Assembly (NCBI GenBank): GCA_021495925.1
Contig: JAKEKT010000092.1
Span: 1-64,000, forward strand
DNA from: Diplodia intermedia
Lineage: Eukaryota; Ascomycota; Dothideomycetes; Botryosphaeriales; Botryosphaeriaceae
DNA length: 64,000 nt
Direction of reading: 5' to 3'
Position 1 is the first letter of the stretch. Each line of letters opens with the position of its first letter. A program made the position numbers and the translations under genes. A model generated the notes under the pieces. It saw only the letters and a program-made list of their open reading frames with translations, had not been told where the DNA came from and searched no databases. Below, in pieces: positions 56,755 to 64,000 of the stretch.

Positions 56755-58244
56755 TTAGAAGCGCCTGAACTTGGCGGTCGAGTTGCTCGAGCCACCGGTG
56801 ATCTTGCCGATACCAGCGTTGGCGACGACGTCGGTCGCGGCCTCGTCGGCGCTGACGGCCTCCCAGATGGAGGTGGCGCCGTTGAAGCCCTCGAGGACGG
56901 ACGCCTCCGAGTAGTCGGCGAAGTCGCCGGAGCTGGTGAGGCTGTTGGCGACGCAGTTGCGGCCGAGCTGGCTGGAGCACGAAGACTCGGAGCCGGCGGG
57001 GGTGTTGAAGATGGAGCCGCCCTCGCTGGCGCTCTTGGCGGTGATGGGCTGGTTGCACTCGTTGAAGACGTTGCCCTCGAGCAGGACCTCGGCGCCGGAG
57101 CCGATGTCGAAGTTGTGGCCCTTGTTGGTCTGGAAGACGTTGTTCACGGCGTGGAAGGTGATGCCGGCGCCGTCGGCGCCGCCGATCTTGGGGGCACGGC
57201 CCGACGTGTCGTGCACGTAGTTGTTGGCGAAGGTGATCTGGTCGTCGGCGCCGTAGACGAGGACGGTCCAGTAGTGCTCGCCGTTGCAGGAGGCGGACCA
57301 GTCGGTCTGGCCGTCGAACTCGTTGTTGGAGATGGTCACCTTTCCGGCCTTGTCGTAGCCGGTGACAATCATCTGGCGACCGACGAGGGAGAACTTGTTG
57401 TGGTCGACTGCGAGTGTTGGTTAGCATGTGGATCCTTGTTGCTGTGGCATGCCGCGCGGCCCAGGCAAACACGCTAGCCCGCGAGGCCGTCCAGGCACGA
57501 GGTGGAAGAATGCTCAGCCGTGGTGGCAGCATGGCCAACGTGACTGTTAGGATGAAACGCTCGTGCTGCCTGCCTGCCATTGGGAGGCCTCGAGGCTCGT
57601 TCCAACTTGCCAAATGCGGAATAGCGTGATCCTGACTCGGGGCTTGATGCTAAATGGGACAACAAAAAAGGTGGATACTTACTCCAGACCTTGTCGGAGC
57701 CAGCGAGCGTGATGGCATCACCACCCCAGATGTACTTGGGGTTCAGGTCGGTGATGTGGATGTTCTGGATGATGACGTTCTCAACACCGCCAGTCAGGCG
57801 GAGACCCTTGCCCTTGAGGACACCCTTGTCGCCAACGCCGATGAGCGACTTGTTGCTCTTGACGGCGATGCCCGACATGGCGGCCTGGTCGTAGCTGACG
57901 TCGACCGAGGGGTAGCTGGAGCTGCACCAGTTGGCCTCGTTGATGGCGTCCTGGCCACCGTTGTCGGGGCAGGTGTTGCTGTCGGGACGGCAGCCAGTGT
58001 CGCTCTTGGAGCCCTCGGTGCCGATGAAGTTGAACTCCTTGTCGACGAGAATGGTGCGGGCCGTGTCGTCCTCGAGCCACGAGATCAGCTCAGCGACGTC
58101 CGAGGGAGCGGCGCCAACGGCGCTACCGCCGCCAGTAACACCAGTGGCGAAACCGGTGGGCGTGCCGACGGGCGCGCTCTGGGCGGCGACGAGGGCAGGC
58201 AGGAAGAAGGCCGCAGCGCGGCAGACGGCACCCATGTTGACCAT
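56755..58244 (-). CDS. Secreted pectin lyase (polysaccharide lyase family 1)
   Basis: Two exons on the minus strand: 58244-57683 and 57407-56755 (404 aa). A signal peptide (CRAAAFFLPALVAAQSAP) leads to GTPTGFATGVTGGGSA, the conserved start of fungal pectin lyases. The beta-helix core has SNKSLIGVG, NVIIQNIHITDLNPKYIWGGDAI, VWIDHNKFSLVGRQ (formed across the intron) and HYWTVLVYGADDQITFANNYVHDTSGRAPKIGG with the family Arg, and Cys residues placed as in PelA-type enzymes. It cleaves methylated pectin by beta-elimination outside the cell. The 275-nt intron is long for this genome; only the outer sites restore the frame. The ATG nine bases downstream is an alternative start. Expected to be carbon-source regulated, but no clear site was seen. 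Confidence 0.94.
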
Positions 58245-59840
58245 TTTTGCGGAGGTTGATGTTGTTGTTGAAAAGGGAAGGTGGTGTGAAGATTGCAGTT
58301 CCGGACTACAATCGAGGGCTTTGGGATGGAAAAGAGTGACCGTGGCACTGGTAAGAACGAGTGGAAGTGAGCGATGAAGAGGAGGATCCTGATGAACAGA
58401 AACAAGCAGCCTGGCCGGCAGCAGAGCCTTTTAAGATGGGAGGTGTTTGCATGACAGAAGCGACCTCACGCTAGAACAGCGGGCCTTGGACTGCATCTGA
58501 GTCGGGAACATCAGATCTGGCAGCTGCTCCTCTCGGTACAATCCCTATTGCTGCAGGCCTTGAAGGGCGCGCACAAGGATGGTGCGCAAACGAAACAGCG
58601 CTATGCCTGGTCCCACCGGCAGGCGGATATCAAACGCTCGGCAAATGCTCAACGTCCATTCGTGCAGATTCCGGCACCGGCTCCGGGTGTCTATATTGAG
58701 ACGGCCCGGGGGCGGAGAGAGCCTATAGATCCGAAACACATCGCGGAGTGCCAAGAGAACCGTTGATGAGCGGACAAGGAGAGACGGCGGCAGACAAGCA
58801 ACGAGGAGAGCGAGACAAGCCTCGACACGAGCGTGGAAGCATCAGGTAGATGGGCGAAGCCACAGAAATCCACATGACGCGCAACGCCGAATCTCTCATG
58901 ACTTGAGAGTATTGTAGGCATCCCGCGCATGGTGTTTTTCAGAGCACTGCCCGGGTTGCCTTTTTGAGCGGCGTTTCAGGGGCCTGACGCGGCGGCTCGC
59001 TTCGACCGTCAGAGGCGTGCAGCAGAGGAGCATCTCCCGCAACACCGGGAGTTGCAGAGCATGATAGAAACATGGGCTCTGGTGCGGCGGGCGAGGGGTG
59101 CCCGTTTCGCAAGCAGTGCAAACAGGAGGGCGGCAGAGCTAGCCGAGCAGCAGCAGGCGTGGCTGTGATTGATGGAGGAACAACATGCGATGGGCGGCCT
59201 TGAGCGTGTGAATTGCAGGAGGGCGTGGAGCGGATGACGATCGGCGGTCAGTCTCCGCAGCGAGCGCGGTGTTTGGATAGGAAGGCGGGCTGGCGCGGGC
59301 CTCCTCCGCCCTGGAGGGGGAAGGGAGCAGCGGGCGCAGGGCCCAGGCCGCCGGGCGCCTCATACGGCGGCGGCGGCGAGAGAGAGCGCGGTGGTCATAA
59401 GTAGGGCTGCCGTGCTGCCGTGCCGGGTGGCGCGAGGGAGGAGGCACTGAGGGAGCCTGGGTGGTCGTCGATCGGGCCGGGGCTGGGGAAACCGCGGCAC
59501 ACGGGCGGGCAGCGGCGGCCGACGGACGGGCCCAGCGCCCAGCCATCTGGCAGCTGCGGCTCTGCGCGGCCTTGTCGCTTTGTGCTTTGTGCTCGTTGGC
59601 TGCGCGCCACGGTGTGCAAGGAGGGGCGGCCAAGATTCGGCCGATCCGACGCTGCCGGGCGGTCGGGCTGGATGATGACATACGGGCCCGACGGATCGCA
59701 GGCGGGACGAATGGCGGGAATTCCAGCTTCCGTCAGCCGCCGCGAAGGAGCTGCTTATGTACGGGCACCGGTGGCCGGCTGCGCTTCTCCTCCTCGCCAT
59801 ACACCGCCAGAGAGCGTTGCGCAGACCAAACACCGCAGAA
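58245..59840. other. GC-rich intergenic region between divergent genes
   Basis: About 1.6 kb between the pectin lyase (minus) and the Sec14-like gene (plus). It is GC-rich from 59.0 kb, which keeps frames open on both strands without protein character. A TTAAAAGG on the minus strand near 58430 may be a TATA-like element of the lyase promoter. Confidence 0.4.
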
Positions 59841-61783
59841 ATGGCCAAAGACGACACCGAGCTGCAGCGCGTCGATTCGTACCAGTACCCCGCCGCGCAT
59901 CTGGGGCACCTTACCGCGAACCAGCAGGCCGCCCTGGACAAGTTCAAGGACCTGTGCAAGGATGCCGGCTACTACCGCCCGACCGGGGTCGATGGCAAGA
60001 AGTTTGCGAGCCATGACGACGAGACGATGCTGTGAGTGCAGCGCGTCAAAGTTGCGCTGCGGCGCGTTGCTGACCCTCGACGTTCCCCGCGCAGCCGCTA
60101 CCTGCGGGCCCGCAAGTTCTCGCCGCCCGAGGCCCTCAAGCAGTTCAGGGACACCGAGGACTGGCGCAAGGAGAACAGCCTCGCCGAGCTGTACGACACC
60201 ATCGACGTCACCGAGTATGAGGAGACGCGCCGCCTGGTGAGCTCCTCCGCACCCTCTGTGCCGCCTCCCCTGGCCTCTGACCTCCGCAGTACCCCCAATG
60301 GACCGGCCGCCGCGACAAGCGCGGCATCCCCGTCTACCTGTTCGAGGTCGCCCACCTGAACTCCAAGAACATGGCCGCCTACGACTCCAGCCACAAGGAG
60401 CAGGCCGCCAAGGCCTCGGACACCAAGGTCCCCACCAAGATGCTGCGCCTGTTCGCCCTGTACGAGAACCTGACGCGCTTCGTCATGCCGCTGTGCTCCG
60501 CGATCCCCGAGCGCAACCACCCCGAGACGCCCATCTCGCAGAGCAATAACATTGTCGACATCTCGCACGTCGGGCTGAAGCAGTTCTGGAACCTGAAGGG
60601 CCACATGCAGGACGCCAGCACCCTGGCCACCGCCCACTACCCGGAGACGCTGGACAGGATCTTCGTAGGTGCTAGGTGACGACTGCGCGTGGGGCGGCTG
60701 GCTGACGTTAGTGTGCTCGTTCCCCAGATCATCGGCGCGCCCTCCTTTTTCCCCACCGTCTGGAGCTGGATCAAGCGCTGGTTCGACCCGATCACCGTCT
60801 CCAAGATCTTCATCCTCACCGACAAGAACATGAAGGAGACGCTCGAGCAGTACATCGACGTCGAGAACATCCCCAAGAAGTACGGCGGCAAGCTGGACTA
60901 CGAGTTCGGCGACATGCCCGTGCTCGAGCCCAAGATCGTCGAGCACCTCAAGTTCGTGAACGCCAGCGTGCAAAAGGGCGCCAGCACCATCCCCACCGGG
61001 CCCGTCAAGTGGGAGGAGTCGCCTGGCAACGGCGCCGTGCAGGCCATCGCCGTCGGCAGCGAGGCCGGCAAGCCGCGCCGCCAGGTCGTCGCCGAGCTGC
61101 AGGCCAACACCAGCCTCAAGGCCATGCACGCCAGCGCCGTCGCCGGCGTCACCCCCGTCGACGAAAAGGCCGACCCGCTCGCGCTGCAGACCACCACCAC
61201 CTCGGGCACGCACACGCAGCCCGCCGACGTGCCTGCCGCCGACGCCCTCGAGACGCCTCCAAGCGACAGCACCACCCCGGCCGAGTCGACGTCGGAGAAG
61301 AAGGAGGAGGAGGTCAAGGCTAACGGTGTCGCCGCCGCCGCCGACGACGCCACCAGAACTGGTACGTCCGAGACCCGCTTCGCGGCCCAGGCCGACACTC
61401 ACGCGCACAACCAGCTTAAAACCGGCACCCCGCACGATGCCGTCAACGACCACGGCCACGGCGACAAGACGGTCACCATGGAGCCGGCCACCGTCGGCCA
61501 GGCGCCCAAGGACGTCTCGCAGCCACTGCCGTCTGCAGGTAAAGAGGAAGCAGCTCCTCCTGGGTACGTTGATCAAGCCAAGGGCGCCGCGGTGGCGGTG
61601 GCGGAGAAGGCGGGTGCGGTTGCTGGCGTGGCGGCGGAGCTGGTGAGTGGTGAGAAGAAGGAGGGGGAGGGTGTTGAGAAGGTGGAGAAGAAGGAGGATG
61701 AGCGGGTGGATAAGATGGATCCGAAGCAGGTGGAGGAGTTCCTGCGCGGGAAGAACGCGAGCCATGCGTCGCCGTCTGTGTGA
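59841..61783 (+). CDS. Sec14-like CRAL-TRIO lipid transfer protein with disordered tail
   Basis: Four exons: 59841-60031, 60095-60236, 60290-60664, 60728-61783 (587 aa). CRAL-TRIO_N: LTANQQAALDKFKDLCKDAG and FLRYLRARKFSPPEALKQF-type region. The lipid-binding domain includes YPQWTGRRDKRGIPVYLFEV, NNIVDISHVGLKQFWNLKGHMQDAS, IIGAPSFFPTVWSWIKRWFDPITVSKIFIL and PKKYGGKLDYEFG, ending at about residue 340. Sec14-like proteins move or present phosphatidylinositol and a second lipid at membranes. The last 250 residues are Ala/Thr/Glu-rich and disordered, with a short Lys/Glu tail, well beyond the 300 residues of yeast Sec14. The coding strand is very GC-rich. Confidence 0.93.
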
Positions 61784-62550
61784 GGAAAAGAAAATCTCGT
61801 CCCCCTCCTTCTCTCCTTGCCAGCACCATCACTTGCTTTTGCTTTACCCCTTCTTTTTCGGTTCTCAACGCGCTTCCCCATCGTAATTCTCCCCTCCCGC
61901 TTCTGTTCGATGCTTTTTCCGTGCGTTCTGGCGATGGAGGGAGAGCAGTATCACCACCCGCTTGGGTTAGTCAGGGGGATGTTTGTTTAAGTCTGTTTTG
62001 GGCTGCTAGAAAGAGTTCTGCTGCGTGTGTTGTGGAAAGACGAAGAAAAGATGGCATGCGAAGACGAAGGATACCACCGCTGTAAACACAAAATATTATA
62101 TATATCTCTACGTAATATCATTAGTCCAAGTCTGTTCTATTGGTGGTGCTTGGTGGCTGTGAGAAAAATCAAGTCACCGGTGTGGTGGAAAGCCAGTACC
62201 CAGTGGACCGGGACACTTCAACACCAATGTAAGTAGATTGGTGAACGGAACACCTGACAGAGTCCCGGTCGAATTCAGCTGACATCTTTCGGGGTGGCGT
62301 AAATGCGCTCGTGTTTCCTGTTAGAGCCCGATATGCATTGTCTGTCGTCCAATCGCTTTGTTAATGGGTTGCCATTGGGCTGAGCGCGTACGCATCACAA
62401 GCTGCTGCGCCATGCGCGTAAGCCAGGCTGCACTGCAGACGTCCAGCCTGATAAACCCCGCTTTTCTCAGCTCCGGTGCTCTCACGCTTCCTTTCCTCCT
62501 GCTCAAGCGCACTTCCCATCCTCGCAAACATCCGAGAAAGAAACGCAACA
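61784..62550. other. Intergenic region
   Basis: About 770 bp between the Sec14-like gene and the last HET gene. Nothing coding recognised. Confidence 0.4.
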
Positions 62551-64000
62551 ATGTCCATCAATTTCTACTACAAATACCAGAAACTGGAGAGCGACCGACA
62601 CATCAGACTCCTCAAGATCCATCACGGCGTCGGCCCCCGCTGGAAAGGCTGGAAGAGACACGGTCCACTGTTCAGCCTCGTCCATGTTTCTCTTGACGAT
62701 TTGCCCAAGTTCGAAGCGGTCTCATACGTTTGGGGCTCCGACGCGCGGTGGGAAAGGCTGCCGATGACCAATGGAGACGCCATGTCCATCACGAAGAGCG
62801 TCTTCGAAGCGCTACCATTTCTCGTCGACGAATCCGAAACCGGCTTCCTCTGGATCGACCAGATCTGCATCAATCAGTTCAATGACAAGGAAAAAGGCCA
62901 TCAGGTCGGACTCATGAGCCAAGTCTACCGCTCTGCCACTCGGACCCTGATTTGGCTGGGGACAGAGGACCGGGAGACACGCGCCACGGTCGGACTAATG
63001 GAGTATATCAAAGAATGGAGTTCCTGGCAGACAGAGTCTGCAGTCGGCAGATTCGATGAAGCCCTGGAGCATCCTCAAGGTCGAGCTGTTATCGCCAAAT
63101 TCGGGATAAAGGATCGCGCTGCCGCCATATCGATGATCAAAAACCTTTTGTCGCGAAGGTGGTTTGCACGGGGCTGGGTCGTGCAAGAGTTCGCGCTATC
63201 CTCTCATCCAGTTTTTGTAATTGGCCCGTACAAGCTCAGATCGTCGCCCATTCTCGCTACTAGCTATACGTTTCCCGAGAGCCTGGGAGACTTTGCCACT
63301 CTGGCGCGGCCTTTTCACTTAATTATTACCCAGTCATTTCTTGCGCATGTTTCTGTGAACCCGAAAGATGACATTACTCAAGCTTTCGAGTTTTGCCGAC
63401 TGCTTTTATTCAACGCAAAATTTTTTTCTACGAAAGACTTCAAAGATCGTATTTTTGCATACATGGGCATTTGGCTACCGCCTGGCTTTAACATCAACTA
63501 TGATCAAAAGACGGTCGCCGCCTACATTGGGTTCACCAGCTACTTGATTGAAGAGATCGGTCTTGTGGACATCATCGGTGCAGGTCATGGCCTGCGGAGC
63601 CCTGTATCCGAAGATCTGAGAATGCTTCCGTCTTGGGTTCCGGACTTCACTGGAAGCACCCGGTCTGAAACACTATTATGGTGGACATATTTTGACCGTC
63701 CTGTTGGATGGAATGCATCGGCAACAAGGTCGCACCAGAGAAGTGAAAAGAGGGCCGTATCGGAAGTACACGCATTTGGGAAACTCGTCGATAACATCGA
63801 AACTGCGTCTCCGATGCTCGATACTAGGTCGGACAACCTACTAGACTTGTACGGCACGCTTCAAAATGTGGACAAAGACTGCTTGTCAAAGTCAGATTTC
63901 TTAGAGTTGGTCACCGATGCTTGGAACTGCGGTCACTGGGATAAGAAATTCAGTTTTGAGGATCTACGAGCCTATTCCGAAGCGTGTGGAAGCCACGATA
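62551..64000 (+). CDS. HET-domain protein (partial, runs off the right edge)
   Basis: An open frame from ATG 62551 (context CAACA-ATG) continues without stop or apparent intron to the window end, giving 483 codons. The HET core is clear: FEAVSYVWGSD at about 60-70, FLWIDQICINQF at about 108-119, LMSQVYRSATRTLIWLG, then SRRWFARGWVVQEFAL at about 203-218. Later parts (FKDRIFAYMGIW, LPSWVPDF) are motifs shared by large fungal HET proteins. The far C-terminus is outside the window. A role in vegetative incompatibility or programmed cell death is inferred from the family. Confidence 0.93.
   Translation, partial: MSINFYYKYQKLESDRHIRLLKIHHGVGPRWKGWKRHGPLFSLVHVSLDDLPKFEAVSYVWGSDARWERLPMTNGDAMSITKSVFEALPFLVDESETGFLWIDQICINQFNDKEKGHQVGLMSQVYRSATRTLIWLGTEDRETRATVGLMEYIKEWSSWQTESAVGRFDEALEHPQGRAVIAKFGIKDRAAAISMIKNLLSRRWFARGWVVQEFALSSHPVFVIGPYKLRSSPILATSYTFPESLGDFATLARPFHLIITQSFLAHVSVNPKDDITQAFEFCRLLLFNAKFFSTKDFKDRIFAYMGIWLPPGFNINYDQKTVAAYIGFTSYLIEEIGLVDIIGAGHGLRSPVSEDLRMLPSWVPDFTGSTRSETLLWWTYFDRPVGWNASATRSHQRSEKRAVSEVHAFGKLVDNIETASPMLDTRSDNLLDLYGTLQNVDKDCLSKSDFLELVTDAWNCGHWDKKFSFEDLRAYSEACGSHD

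Noticed and set aside
59139..59959. Overlapping frames on both strands in GC-rich DNA before the Sec14-like gene
   Set aside because: High GC keeps all frames open. Translations are Arg/Ala/Pro-rich without motifs.
60098..61765. 555-codon open frame antisense to the Sec14-like gene
   Set aside because: It mirrors GC-rich coding sequence on the plus strand, crosses its introns and has no recognisable motif. The plus-strand gene explains the region.
1..64000. CRISPR arrays, bacterial operons, riboswitches, rRNA genes
   Set aside because: None were seen; the intron-rich gene structure is eukaryotic, and no regularly spaced repeats were found.
1..64000. Intact transposons
   Set aside because: No transposase, reverse transcriptase, long terminal repeat or long inverted repeat was recognised in any gap; only short hairpins and simple repeats.

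Overview
The window is nuclear DNA of a filamentous ascomycete (Pezizomycotina; the gene mix would suit a plant-associated Dothideomycete or a relative, but the class is inference). The grounds are: many 50-75 nt GT-AG introns with CTNAC-like branch sites, HET-domain genes, STAND/NLR-like genes, a fungal cytochrome P450, a secreted pectin lyase and fungal versions of housekeeping genes. Exon structures were assembled by hand from splice consensus, reading frame and family alignment; every multi-exon model given as complete has a length divisible by three.

Left part (1-25.8 kb) is accessory. It holds the 5' end of a 2-oxoglutarate oxygenase (minus), a HET gene, a ten-exon pyranose-oxidase-type GMC oxidoreductase, a divergent HET-like gene, a 2.3 kb gene-poor stretch with several hairpins, a thirteen-exon gene coding for a hydrolase-like/ankyrin/CorA-like membrane protein, an unidentified frameshifted coding remnant, an omega-type glutathione transferase, a decayed aldo-keto reductase pseudogene, a PNP-NACHT-ankyrin NLR-like gene and a P450.

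Centre (26.7-41.8 kb) has an F-box protein, the exosome nuclease RRP6, a ZZ-finger protein and a very large fusion gene joining a DUF2235 (Tle1-like) lipase domain, a P-loop GTPase, ankyrin repeats and about 1,090 residues of unknown C-terminal sequence.

Right part (42-62 kb) is mostly housekeeping: an MFS transporter, VPS51, RMI1, MTM1, a Pof7/FBXO9-type F-box protein, an RBR-type ubiquitin ligase, the pectin lyase and a Sec14-like lipid transfer protein. It ends in another HET gene cut by the window edge.

The main theme is that six genes with architectures typical of fungal allorecognition or innate immunity lie within 64 kb, interleaved with conserved core genes. The most unusual is the lipase-GTPase-ankyrin fusion at 35.7-41.7 kb. 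A second theme is remnants of metabolic genes (aldo-keto reductase pseudogene, frameshifted fragment) beside intact GST and P450 genes, which could be the residue of a specialised-metabolism locus.
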